A DNA stretch of 64,000 bases from positions 1,364,001 to 1,428,000 of the forward strand of contig JANHCV010000002.1 of assembly GCA_025594325.1 (NCBI GenBank). The letters run 5' to 3'. The first letter of the stretch is position 1, and each line of letters opens with the position of its first letter. The notes under the pieces are model-generated. The model was not told the DNA's origin and searched no databases. It saw nothing but the letters and a program-made list of their open reading frames with translations. This DNA is from Blastocladiella emersonii ATCC 22665. Its lineage: Eukaryota > Blastocladiomycota > Blastocladiomycetes > Blastocladiales > Blastocladiaceae. Shown here in pieces: positions 34,001-43,938 of this stretch. The translations under genes and the position numbers were made by a program.

Positions 34001-34555
34001 AGACGAGAGGGGTCGAGGTCAGCTCAAGCGGCGAATAGACCGCCCCACTCAGCGAACGTACATGATGAGCGAGACCAGCTCGCTACGAAACTGCTTGTTG
34101 CGCTGCTCGGCTTCGAGGTGCTCGTGCTGCTTGTGGTGCGCGGCCGCGGCTCGCCGCTTGGAAGTGATGGGCGGCAGGACCTTGGCGCCGGTGAGCTGAC
34201 CGACGGGCAGGTCTACGGGGTCGCACGATTGCGTCAATACAGCACCGCGCACGGATGTGTGCGCGACGATGGTCGCACCATGATGCAATGCGCTGAGAAA
34301 CCGCTCGTTGAGCATCTCAAAGTTCTCGAGCGGCGACTTGTTGAGGTCGTAGCCGTCCTCGGTCGGCACGATGCTGTAGTCGCGGCTCCACTTCTTGCCG
34401 AGGCGCAGCAGGTTGCTGGACGCGAGCTCCTCCTGCGAGGATGTCCTTCTGGCGTCCCCATGGACGTGTGCTCCGGGCAAGCCGGAGTCGCTCGCGGCGC
34501 CCGCCTTGGAGCCGTCAAAGAGCCGCTGGGCCTTGCCGGGGACATGGCGCTTCAT
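22098..34555 (-). CDS. DNAH7: Axonemal inner-arm dynein heavy chain (DNAH7-like)
   Basis: Nine exons (34555-34279, 34212-34062, 33991-33934, 33874-29811, 29748-29073, 29011-27265, 27199-26832, 26769-23445, 23380-22098) total 11,949 nt, 3,982 aa, the usual size for single-headed inner-arm dyneins. Landmarks: tail motif [11 protein letters not shown]; linker; P-loops of AAA1 ([10 protein letters not shown], about residue 1330), AAA2 ([10 protein letters not shown], about 1610), AAA3 ([10 protein letters not shown], about 1940) and AAA4 ([10 protein letters not shown], about 2300); coiled-coil stalk in exon 8; C-terminal domain in exon 9. An EF-hand-like loop [12 protein letters not shown] (about 2212) lies between AAA3 and AAA4, as in animal DNAH7. 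Each splice restores a dynein motif (e.g. [29 protein letters not shown]). The motor drives axonemal bending. Exon 3 is odd (see findings). The first intron is in frame. Introns are 59-70 nt. Confidence 0.95.
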
Positions 34556-34902
34556 GGTCACACGGCGATGCAGTTGGGTCAAGGAAGTCGTTGCATGGAT
34601 TGAGATGACAAGAATGCCGGTTGTGCAAGTGGGCAGCAGACACCCGTTTGACTGGCGGTGAACCCGCGACGCGTCGCGCCCGCCCGCGTGATCTCCGCGA
34701 CGCGTCTCCCTGCGAGACATCATGTGATCTCACGCCATTTCGCGACGCGTGGTTTTCGAGTCGATCGGGACTCGATGAGGAGACAGGGGAGGCATATTGG
34801 GAATGAAATCTATGTTCGAAAAGCAGTCTGTGAGGCAGGCCCGCGCGCCACAAGAAAACCGGAGGCTCGGCCGGCGACCCCCGCACGACGGCGCGACCGC
34901 GG
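34556..34902. promoter_or_regulatory. Dynein heavy chain upstream region with an ACGCGT cluster
   Basis: This gap between the channel stop (34903) and the dynein ATG (34555) has no gene. ACGCGT lies at 34669, 34700 and 34745, about 115-195 bases upstream of the dynein start, mostly as CGCGACGCGTC/G. Between them sits GCGAGACATCATGTGATCTCACG, split by a near-palindrome, whose TGATCTCACGCC (34725-34736) recurs in the TTLL upstream region. It is likely the dynein promoter, although no TATA box is evident. Confidence 0.45.
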
Positions 34903-37900
34903 CTACTGGTTCGGTGGGTCCTGCCCGTGCGGGTGCAGCGACGAGGCGCCCTGGCTCGACCCGGAACCCGTCCGCCCATCTGGACTCAGCATCTGGTTGG
35001 ACGCCATGGAGCTCGCCCTGGACACGTTCGAGTTGACCGAGGTCTGGCTACGCACCACTTCGCTCTGGCCGCGGTGGAGGATGGACGAGAGCGGCGCCAT
35101 GAGCCCGCTTCTTCCGCCGCTCATGAGGCTCGGCGTGAGTAGCGACGACTTCTTGCGGCTGTTGCGGATGTCGGCCGACAGCCGCTTGCTCGTTGCATCG
35201 GCCTCCTTGCGAGCCTTCTCCTCCTCCTCGGCCTTGCGCCGCGCGTCGCGCTCTTGCCGCTCGTTGATGACGGCGCGGAAAACCTCGCGCACCGTCGGGT
35301 ACTGCGACAAGATATCGTTGAAGTCGTCCTTCTTGAGCACGCACTGAGAAGGCACGAGCGAGTGAGCGATTAGTTTCCGGTGTAACAGGTAAGCTGAGGA
35401 GATGAAACGCACCAGCTCCGTGTCCATGGCGGTCCTCGCCGTCGCCGTGCGCCGAGACTCCTGGAACAGCGCAATCTCGCCGAAGAAGGCGCCCTGGTTG
35501 AGCGTCGTGAACACCTTGGACTCGTCCTTGGGCATGATGTCGACGCTGCCGGACCGGATAAAGTACATTTCCGTGCCCACGTCGCCGGCCTTGCAAATCT
35601 ACATGCGGCGACCGATAGTTAGCCCCGATGGCCTGCAAAGCGCCTCGTCAAGAGCAGGCGTACGTAGAAGCCCTTGCGGACGCTGATCATCGTGACCCGC
35701 TCGCACAGCGCGACCTTGAACACGTCGTCGGCGGTCTGGAAGATTGGCACCGACGAGATGAGCCTGTTCGAGGTGCGCGAAGTTAGTCACACAGCTCACG
35801 CGCGAGAGTGCGAAGTAATCGTACTCGTAGTAGAGGTGCACACAGACCTCGAGGTAGATGCTCTTGGGCAGCTGGTTGAATGCGTTCTCGGTGTCCATGC
35901 CGCGCTTGTGGATCCACTCGAACTCTACAACGCGGCGGCAGGATCAGAGGACCGATCACCGACGCACAGCTCAAGTGAGCAGCGCACCCTCCTGGTCGAG
36001 CACCTTCTTCTGCAGCTCCGTGGGGAACTCTTGCTTGATCATGTACTTGGACATGAAGTTGCGGCGCAGGTTGCGCAGTTTCGCTACACGGAAGAATTGT
36101 GGCGGAAGCAGTCAGTGGCCACGAAACGGCAGGAACCAGACACGCGAGGTGGATACGCACCAACTTTATCGAGCGCGGCCTGCGAGTCGAACGAGCGGAC
36201 GATTTGCGACAGGTTGCCGAGAATCGAGCCGTAGACGCAGGCGGCGAACATGGCTTCCTACTCTCGCGAAAGGACGGGTCAGGGACGGCATAGAGCACGG
36301 CTGACCGCCGAGCTCGACACGTACCACGATCTGGTACACGGCCTCAGCGAAACACAGCGTTTCTCGCGGGATGAAGAAGAGCGAGCGCTGCGTGACGAAG
36401 CTACGGACGCAAGCGCAGTGAGAACCCGCGACCGAGACGTTTCGGAGCGAGAGACGTACAAGTTATAGAAGTAGCGGTACGTGAGGGACGTCGGCATGCC
36501 CGTGTACTTTTCCTTGGCAATGTACCGCTCGTCCATCCACCGCGTGTGCTCCATGATGGTCGTGTTGACGAACCACCACCCGCACGAGTCGAGGTGCGTC
36601 ACGTACAGACTGAGGATCAGGTTCTTGCACAGGCGCGAGATGGGCGAGCTCATGCCGGGGAGGTGGACCTTGAGCGCCCACGAGATGGTGCCGACGGTGC
36701 CGATCAGGCGGATGAAGCGGAGGACCGAGTACGCGATGAGCTCGTCGGAAATCTCGCTACACACACGCGCGCGGCGAGTCAGCATGCGGTGCCGGATGCG
36801 GCGGCCGACGTACGTACTTCATGTGGTACGAGTAGCGCAAGCTGACAAACTGCAGCCCGGCGACCGGCTTCTTGGAGAAGGTGCCGTCCGAGTAGACGTA
36901 GTACGGGTTGTAGCACTTGAGCGTGTCGGCGAGCGGGCCCTGCGAGCGCGCCAGGAAGATGATGATCCAGTCGAGCGGAATCGCACCAATGACCTCGGCC
37001 CAGCCGTGCATGTTGTTGAAGTAGAAGCGGCGCTTCTCGATGGTCGAGAGCACCAGCTGGCCGTACTTGTCGATCTTGGGCCGGATCAGGTTGGCCGCGA
37101 TGCGCATGAAGTACAGCACGTCGAACAGGAAGAAGTGCAGGACAAAGTCGCTGCCGAACTCGCACATGAACGCAAACGCGACGGGGATGATGATGAGGTA
37201 GTCTACATGAGCGACGCGTGTCAGTCAGCAATCGAGACGGCGAGTCGATGACCGCGAACGCGTACAGATGTCGACGAGCCACATGATCCGGTCCCACATC
37301 CGCCACTCGAACGCGTCGGGCTCGAGCAGGAGGTGCCGCGTGTAGTTGAAGATGCGCTCGCGGATCGGACCGGTCAGTCGCTGGAGGAAGCTCGGTGCAG
37401 GCGTTGCTGGGTCGTAGTTTTGGTCGACGAGATTGTCCGTCTCCTGGTCCACGCCGCCCGTCGGCGACGTGGCGTTCTCGTTGGCCGCGGGCGCGGATCC
37501 GGTGCTCGGCGAGCGCGTCATGCCGGCGGCCGGCGGCGGCTGCTGTTGCTGCTGTTGTTGTGGTGGCGGTGCCTGCTGATGCTGAGGGTGTGCCGCTGGA
37601 TGCGGCGCCGACTGGGCCGAGCTCGGTGTCGAGGCCCCACCCGGCCCAGCCGACGCACCGGCAGTTCCATGGCCCGCCGACGCGTTGGTCGAGACCGAGC
37701 GCACGTCGCCCGCGCTTTTCTCGTGGGTGCCGCTCGACGTGACCGAGCCGGCGTCGTCGCGGAACGAAGCGAGGTCGGCCGAGAAGGTCTCGCGGAGCGC
37801 GCTCGGGCCGTGCATTAATGGCGGGTGGTGCGGCGCGCTCGTGCCACCACCACCGGCGCCGGCACCGGGACCTCCGTGACCCCCACCGCCGACCGACGCC

Positions 37901-38985
37901 GAGGAGCCGTGCGCCGAAGCAGGGCCCGAGGTGCGGGCGATGTGCGGTGGGACCGCCGCGGACCCGCGCGTGAGTGTGTGGTGGACGGTTCGGCGGCCCA
38001 CCTCGATGCTCGCGTTCGAGTGCTTGAGCGAGTTGGCGCCGCCGGCCTCGCTGTTACTGCGGCGGGTGCGGCCCTTCTCGAGGTCGAGACTGCCCGTCGC
38101 CTCGGGCTCGCGGCGGTGGACGACGATCGGCTCGGGCGGCTCCGGTTCCGGCTCGGGCTCGTCGAGGGCGTCGATGGCCGCGGTCTCGGGCTCGTTGAGG
38201 CGCATCATGGAGCGAGCGGCGACGGCCTTGATGGCGAGGGCGACGTTGGCGGGCAGCGAGCCGACGGGCGGCGTCGCACTCACGTTGTGGCTGGACACCG
38301 GGACGCTGCCCCGCTTGGGCGGCGCGACCGAGTGCTGCGCGAGCTGCGAGACGATGCGCTCGTGGTTGCGCGACAGCGTCGACGTGGCTGCGGCGCCCGG
38401 CGGGCTCAGGATGGTGACGCTGCCGGCGAGCGAGCCCGGCGCGGTGCCGCTCGACCGGCTCTCCATGGCCTGCGAGGACGGTGGGCCCTGGCTGTTGGCG
38501 ACGCGCCAGCCGACCATGTCGCTGAGCGAGCCGAGCGACGAGTTGGGCGTGTCGTCGTCTTCGCTGTCCGAGTTGGTGAAGTGCATGCGTGTTGGACCGA
38601 CGTTGGCCGAGCCGACGGCCGAGCCGATCGCGGAGCCGCCGTTGACGGGCGACGGCGACGGGGCGCGCGAGCCCATGGCGGGAGAGTGCGTGTGGTTGAG
38701 CGAGGCGGCCGTGGCGAACACGTCGTTGTCCTCGCCCGTCTTGGGCATGAGAATCTGCGCCGTGGACGAGGCGGACGACGCCGACTCCTCCTCGTCGAGC
38801 GCGGACATGGACATGAGGCTTTCGGGGCGGCTGCTCGAGGTCATGGTGATCTTGGGGATGGCGAGGCCGAAGTCGCGCGAGTTGCGCGAGCTGTCGTTCT
38901 CCTCGCCGTCGTCGCCGACCGTGATGAGCGGCGGCTGCCGCGGCGGATCGGGCATCGACCACGCGGACGAGCTCTTATGCGCCAT
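34903..38985 (-). CDS. Cyclic-nucleotide-binding channel of the CNG/HCN/KCNH superfamily with an atypical pore
   Basis: Ten exons (38985-37266, 37202-36818, 36756-36460, 36400-36325, 36257-36161, 36083-35988, 35924-35825, 35763-35664, 35598-35413, 35343-34903) give 1,165 aa. Residues 1-550 are disordered (Ser/Pro/Gly, a short Gln run). S1-S6 lie at about 575-850, a C-linker follows (KLRNLRRNFMSKYMIKQEFP, LPKSIYLEVCVHLYYE), then a cyclic-nucleotide-binding domain (about 895-1020) with FFGEIALFQESRRTATART, which has the Glu and Arg of the phosphate-binding cassette. A Lys/Glu coiled segment and Ser-rich tail end the protein. Known relatives pass K+ or mixed cations at the plasma membrane. Odd: the S4-like helix has few arginines, and no GYGD or GET-type filter is seen; the pore position reads SLFFIPRETLCF. 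Blastocladiella has a cGMP-gated K+ channel in zoospore phototaxis, so a signalling role is plausible but unproven. Confidence 0.85.
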
Positions 38986-40000
38986 GGTGGGCAGCACGTC
39001 GTCGTCGTCGGAGGGTTACGCGCGTCAAAGCGGGCTACACGCGTGCGCGCCGCGAGTTAGCCGGGCGGGGGGGGGGGGGAGGGGGGGGAGGGGGGGGAGG
39101 GGGGGGAGGGGGGGGAGGGGGGGGAGGGGGGGGAGGGGGGTGGACTCCATCTCCATCAAGGATTGCCATCCGCGCGCGTTGACATACGAGAGAGAGAGGT
39201 GGGGAGCGATCAGTCTCGTCCGGGAATACCGAGCGGCATCTATATCCGGTGCCGAGGGGAGGAGCGAGGACGGATCCGCCTGCGGGCGCGATTTGCTAGT
39301 CACTCGCTGTGTACCTCGCGCGCTCTCGCACAGCTCTTCTACGAGTAGGGCGACGCGTGTGGAACTGAGCGGCTGGGACACACGGCGCGCGGTTCTAGAA
39401 GACGGCCTCCGTCGTACCAGGTGCGACCAAGACGCGGGGACGGTGGCGGTTGCGCGCGAGACAGGGGCAGGTGACCCTTGCACAATGACAAATGTCGTGT
39501 CGTTACATTGAGTGCGGGCGGGCGAAACAGAAGCTCTCCCGGCGGCCGCCGTGTCTCGCACGCGACGCGTCGCCTTGGCGCGGGTGGCGCTGCGCGACGC
39601 GTCTCGCGGCACGTGCCGTCTCCGAACGCCCGAAACACACACCCGCTGCACGCATCGACGGAAGGCCCGCACCGCTCATCCGTCTGCCGATGCTCGCCTC
39701 AGGACGCAAACTTGTCCCACTCGAGCTGTTGAGGCGGAGGCGGAGGAGGGGAGACGGCGGCCTGCCTACCCGATCCCAGCCTGGTGGAGCATGCCATCGT
39801 CGAAGATTTAGTGGCACTGGCTTCCGAATCATCTCAGATATAGTATGAAGTGATCGTGAGCAGCAGACCGCCAAGACCGCCACGTAGAAGGCTCGAAGGC
39901 TGGGGCCTGCCGGCGACGCGCCTTCGCGAGCGGGCTTCTCTCCGAGTCGCCTCCGGCACTGCGCGCTGGACTCGCATTCCGCGCTGATACACTTGTCGCA
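38986..40000. other. Divergent intergenic region between the channel and CHMP2B genes
   Basis: No conserved protein is encoded here. It contains the G8A repeat (annotated below), a possible 5'-leader intron of the channel gene (39187-39035 on the minus strand: donor GTATGT, acceptor GTGTAG), and ACGCGT sites at 39353, 39565 and 39597, the last two as CGCGACGCGTCG and GCGACGCGTCTCGC. It probably carries promoters for both genes. Confidence 0.4.
39067..39140. repeat. Nine-base tandem repeat, A followed by eight G
   Basis: After a run of 13 G (39067-39079), A occurs at 39080, 39089, 39098, 39107, 39116, 39125 and 39134, each separated by exactly eight G. On the minus strand, the sense strand of the channel gene, it is a C8T polypyrimidine tract about 80-155 bases upstream of the ATG. 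G runs of this length can form G-quadruplexes. The period is a multiple of three and the minus frame would read Pro-Pro-Leu, but I regard it as non-coding. Confidence 0.95.
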
Positions 40001-40772
40001 ATGAACATCTTCCGCAAGGAGGCGCCCAAGAAGACGATGCGCAAGCAGCAGCGGCAGCTGCGGTCGGCCGAGCGCGACCTGGACCGCGACGCCGTGAACC
40101 TCCAGCGCCAGGAGAAGCAGCTCGAGCTGGACATCAAGAAGGCCGCCAAGGCCGGCCAGACGGGCCAGTGCAGGGCGCTCGCCAAGCAGCTGATCCTGGT
40201 GCGCAAGCAGCGCGAGAAGCTGACGTCGGCCAAGACCCAGCTGCGGTCCGTCGGCCTCAAGACCCAGCAGGTCGCCTCCAACATGGCCATCGCGTCGTCG
40301 CTCCAGGGCGCCACCAAGGTCATGGCCCAGTCCAACCGCACCACCAGCGTCGAGAAGCTGCAGGCCACCATGATGGACTTTGAGCGCCAGAACATGCAGA
40401 TGGACATGAAGGAGGAGATGAGTGCGTTCGCTCTGCTTTCGTGGCGGCGACCCGGGCCGTTGACTGACGCGCGTGCGCCCGACCGTAGTGAACGATGTCA
40501 TCGACGGCGTCATGGACGACGAGGAGGACGAGGAGGAGGGCCAGAACATCCTCGACCAGGTGCTCGACGAGATCGGCATCGAGGTCAGCTCATCGGTACG
40601 TCTTCTCTCGCGACTCGCGCCGTTCGCTCCCGCTGGATCTCACGCGCGCGACGACCTCTAGCTCCCGTCCGCGAGCCGCACCGCGCTCTCGTCCAAGCAA
40701 GCCGACGCGGAAGCAGACGCGGATGCCGAGGCCGACGCGATGCTCAAGCGGCTGGCCATGCTCAAGAACTGA
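40001..40772 (+). CDS. CHMP2B: ESCRT-III subunit CHMP2B (Vps2-type)
   Basis: Three exons (40001-40421, 40489-40595, 40662-40772; introns 67 and 66 nt ending TAG) give 212 aa, almost the length of human CHMP2B (213). The basic N-terminal helical hairpin has the family core LQRQEKQLELDIKKAAKAG and RALAKQLILVRKQ. Splicing restores MKEEMMNDVIDGVMDD and NILDQVLDEIGIEVSSS, which match the CHMP2 centre (EEMINDTLDDIF, QVLDEIGIEI). The C-terminal helix MLKRLAMLKN is a type 1 MIM that binds the Vps4 MIT domain. The protein assembles with CHMP3/CHMP4 into membrane-remodelling spirals in endosomal sorting, cytokinesis and membrane repair. The CHMP2B-like QEKQLELDIKK and the length favour 2B over 2A. Confidence 0.92.
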
Positions 40773-40837
40773 CCCCGACTCGACTCGCTGCTGCTGTTGT
40801 TGTTATGTACAGGTTGTTTATCGCGCAACAGGACCGA

Positions 40838-41194
40838 CTACTTGTAGTACATCTCGAGGTTCATGCCGTCGTGGATCTCGTAGTCCTCGAGCGTGATGTG
40901 GTCCTTGTACACCGTGTACCTACGAAGGGCCGCGCCTGTCAGTGCTCCCACTCCACGGCTCAAAGAAGCCAGAGCAGCAACACATACCACTTCTTGAGCT
41001 CAATCTTCTCGGGCCGCGTGCCCGTCTGCGCCGCAATCAGCTTCTTGAGGTCACCGACCGTGTCGTCCGGGTTGCACTTGACGCGGACCTTCTTGCCGAG
41101 CCGGTCGCTGCGAGGGCGCGGGCACCCGCGGTTAGCGTGGTTTCGTTGCATAGAGTGCCGAGTGTGATACATGCTTGCAGAGAATCTCAATCAT
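40838..41194 (-). CDS. UBL5: Ubiquitin-like splicing modifier UBL5/Hub1
   Basis: Three exons (41194-41175, 41107-40988, 40919-40838) encode 73 aa, exactly the family length. The joined product starts [20 protein letters not shown], continues with [20 protein letters not shown] and ends [15 protein letters not shown]. It ends in a double tyrosine plus one residue rather than a diglycine, so it binds partners non-covalently. Hub1/UBL5 binds HIND motifs in spliceosomal proteins (Snu66) and modulates 5' splice-site use. The first intron (67 nt) must begin with GC (AA then GCATGT) to keep the conserved CNDRLGKK; the nearby GTATCA would break the frame. The second (68 nt) uses GTATGT...CGTAG. The gene is convergent with CHMP2B. 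Confidence 0.95.
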
Positions 41195-41336
41195 GATGGT
41201 TGCGAGCGGGGACTCGAAGCCGCGGCTGAGACCGACTTGACTCACCGCCGACCTCCTCTGCGGAACATTCTCGAGCAAAGCGTGAGACTCATGGGGTATG
41301 ATGAAAAGTGTATTCGGCGCTCGGGCGAGGAACGCG

Positions 41337-43745
41337 TTACTCGGGCTCGGGGCCGGGGAGGACGATAGCCGGGTGCGAGCCGGCCGCCGCGAGGGCGGGG
41401 AGCGACGCCGTGGACGAGGATGCCGAGGGCACCGCCGTCGTCGAGTTGGACGACGGCGCCGAACCCGCGCGTGACGGTGACGCCGTAGACGGTCCCGCGG
41501 ACCCAGACGCGGACGATGCAGAGGACGATGCCGCCGCGTTCGCTGCAGCCGCCGCGTTAGCGCGCGCGACAGCGACCTGCTCGACCATACGGAACTCGGC
41601 GAGCTGGCGGTCGATCTCGCCGGCCATCTCGGCGGCCATGGCGTGCCACGTCGATCCGGGCGGGTGGTACATGGTGGCGTTGGCGCACATGAGCATGAGG
41701 TCGCGGTGGAACGCGTCCGTGGACGAGGTGCGGCCCTCGCGCACGCGCTGCTTGATGGTCTTGAGGTCCATGGGCTCGGCGATCACCGACCGGTACATGG
41801 CCTCGTTCTCGCGGCGCACCGCCGAGAAGAAGGTGTGCCCGAGCCGCGAGTTGGCCACGTCGTCCCACTTGTGCATGCACAGCTTGCGCCACGCCTTGAA
41901 CCGGTCGTCGCTCGCCCGCAGCGACGGCCGGCGGCCGCGCCGGCCGCGCACGCTGGCAGCAGCGCCCGACGGGGCGGCGCCCGGCAGACTGGCCGAGGAC
42001 GACGCCGCGCTTGGCGAGGCAGGTCCGTTCGCCGACGCCGTGTCGCCCAGCGTTGGCGTCTCCTCGCGGTCGGTCCGTCGATGCGGCGTGCTTGGCGCGG
42101 GCGAGTCGCGGTCGGTGACCGGGTCGAGCATCACAGACGGACCCTCGGAGACGGTGTCAAAGTCGTCGCCCTCGGTCGAGGCGCCGTCGCCGAGCAGCGT
42201 CATGGCGACCGCGTGGTCAATGGCCGAGAAGCGGGGCGCTGGTCCGAGCGCGACGGCCTGCGCCGAGGCGGGGGCCGGCGAAAGCTGCTTGGGCGCGAGC
42301 ATGACGCTGGACATGGGTGGCGGGGATGGGCCGGGTGGTGGCGACGCTGCTGCGACCGCGGGCCGATCGACGTCCATGCCGTCATTGTCGACGGCGATCT
42401 CCTGGTGCACGGGCTGAGGTGGCGGGATGACGAGTGGTGCGGGAAGCGGGACAGTCGGTGCGGCGAGAGGGACGGCGGGTGCGGCGACGGGTGCAGGAGC
42501 CGTCGGGACGGCAGGTGCGAGTATAGCAGGGACAGTCGGGAGGGTGTGTGCGAGTATAGGTGCATGGGCAGTCGGGATGGCCGTTGCCGCGTTCAGCGCA
42601 GCGTCGAGGGTGGGAGGTGACAGGAGCGGCGAGCGAAACGGCTCGACCGAGCTGGCGCGAGGCGTCGCCGCGGCATCGGGCGCCAGGACCGGTGCCGTGA
42701 CCGGCGACACGGGCAGCGGGACGACGACTGCAGGTGAAGTCCGCGTTGGCGTGCGGTCGGTAGCCGACGGCGGACGCGGGCCGGGCGTAGGCGGAGGCGG
42801 GAGCGTAGCAGGCGGAGGTGGTGGCCGAGGCGAGACCGGCGCCGGTGGTCCAGGCGGCGGCCCGTCCTGCGGCGGCGGCGGGGGCGGGTCAGCGCGGTCG
42901 GGGCCTCCGGCCAGGGGCGCTAGGTTAGGCGGGAGCGCGGCGAAAAAAGGCGACCGCGGCGAGGTCAAGTCCGCGCCCGTCGCGGCACGCTTTCGTGGCG
43001 GCTGCGGCGTCAAGTCGACCTCGTCCGACCCGTGCTCCATGGCAGCGAAGTGGGGCTCGGGAGCGGCGCGTTTTGGCGTGCGGAGGATGGTCGGCGAGAC
43101 GGTGGGGAGCCCGTTGTTGGTGCCGTTGAGTGTCATCGGTGACGAGGGCCGCGCGAGTTCGGCGAGCGGAGAAGTAGGCGCGGTGCTGCTCGGGCCAATG
43201 GACGCCGAGAGGGAGTCGGTCGGCGGCGGGTAGAGCTTGCGTAGCTCCTCGCTAGAGAATAGTGCAAGATCAGTCCACTGATCCAACGCTACGAGCCGGA
43301 TCCGAGCGTACCGCAAGATATCGTCCTCACTCTGAATCGAGTTGAACAGCTCGCGGATCCGCTTCGCATACAGCACCTGCAGCGTGTCGCGGAGCGAGAG
43401 GCCGACGCCGAAGGGGCTCTGCTGCATGATCTGCTGGTAGTGCCACTGCAGCTTGCGCACGCCGGCGCGGCGGAGGTGCGGCGACGAGAGCGGGCACGCG
43501 GCGAGGAGCTTCTGGATCGCGGTCCAGTTGAGCACCGCGGGCGACATATCGTTGACGCGCGAGACGGCGGCGAGGAGGAGGAGGTAGTCCTGCGTAGACC
43601 ACGGGATCTTGGCCGGCTTCGCGTCGGACGACGGATCGGCGGGTGCGGCGGGCGCGTGAGCCGCGGGGGCCGCGGCGGCGTGCTCGACCCCGATGCTCAG
43701 CGGGTCGCGCTCGTCGGGTTGCATTGCAGGTAGTGGTGTGCTCAT
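41337..43745 (-). CDS. BRD8-like bromodomain protein (NuA4/TIP60 complex)
   Basis: Single exon, 802 aa. The N-terminus (about 47-110) has IPWSTQDYLLLLAAVSRVND and a WTAIQKLL helix, resembling the SANT-like start of BRD8 (W-T-EKL-L-S-V--S). It is followed by a helical segment VLYAKRIRELFNSIQSEDDI. A long Pro/Ala/Ser-rich stretch (about 200-600) separates it from one bromodomain (about 618-712) containing PMDLKTIKQRVREGRTSSTD and FHRDLMLMCANATMYHPPGS. The N in NATMY is the acetyl-lysine-binding Asn. BRD8 is a subunit of the NuA4/TIP60 histone acetyltransferase complex. The order of domains and the MLM-NA-MY pattern fit BRD8 better than other bromodomain families. No intron is needed. It lies 144 bases from the UBL5 start, tail toward it. 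Confidence 0.75.
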   Translation of the reverse strand: MSTPLPAMQPDERDPLSIGVEHAAAAPAAHAPAAPADPSSDAKPAKIPWSTQDYLLLLAAVSRVNDMSPAVLNWTAIQKLLAACPLSSPHLRRAGVRKLQWHYQQIMQQSPFGVGLSLRDTLQVLYAKRIRELFNSIQSEDDILRYARIRLVALDQWTDLALFSSEELRKLYPPPTDSLSASIGPSSTAPTSPLAELARPSSPMTLNGTNNGLPTVSPTILRTPKRAAPEPHFAAMEHGSDEVDLTPQPPRKRAATGADLTSPRSPFFAALPPNLAPLAGGPDRADPPPPPPQDGPPPGPPAPVSPRPPPPPATLPPPPTPGPRPPSATDRTPTRTSPAVVVPLPVSPVTAPVLAPDAAATPRASSVEPFRSPLLSPPTLDAALNAATAIPTAHAPILAHTLPTVPAILAPAVPTAPAPVAAPAVPLAAPTVPLPAPLVIPPPQPVHQEIAVDNDGMDVDRPAVAAASPPPGPSPPPMSSVMLAPKQLSPAPASAQAVALGPAPRFSAIDHAVAMTLLGDGASTEGDDFDTVSEGPSVMLDPVTDRDSPAPSTPHRRTDREETPTLGDTASANGPASPSAASSSASLPGAAPSGAAASVRGRRGRRPSLRASDDRFKAWRKLCMHKWDDVANSRLGHTFFSAVRRENEAMYRSVIAEPMDLKTIKQRVREGRTSSTDAFHRDLMLMCANATMYHPPGSTWHAMAAEMAGEIDRQLAEFRMVEQVAVARANAAAAANAAASSSASSASGSAGPSTASPSRAGSAPSSNSTTAVPSASSSTASLPALAAAGSHPAIVLPGPEPE

Positions 43746-43938
43746 GATCGGCGGTCGGGACGGGTGAGGACGCGCGGACGGACCGTGCGAACCGGCGAAC
43801 GATGAGCGTCGCGACCTCCGCTGCCTTCGAATTCGTCACGGGAGGTCATGCATACCCGCTTTCGCTCTCTCGCAGTCGCGCCGATCGCTATCATGAATCA
43901 ATGAATGTATCAGAGAGTGCATGCAATGCGCTGCGCCA

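Noticed and set aside
39067-39140. Telomere-like or CRISPR-like repeat
   Set aside because: The unit is a 9-base homopolymer-rich microsatellite with no spacers and is not a known telomere repeat. The genes are eukaryotic.
39025-39672. Minus-strand frame of 215 codons in which the G8A repeat would encode Pro-Pro-Leu repeats
   Set aside because: No conserved sequence outside the repeat, and splice signals on both sides of the repeat suggest a leader intron instead.
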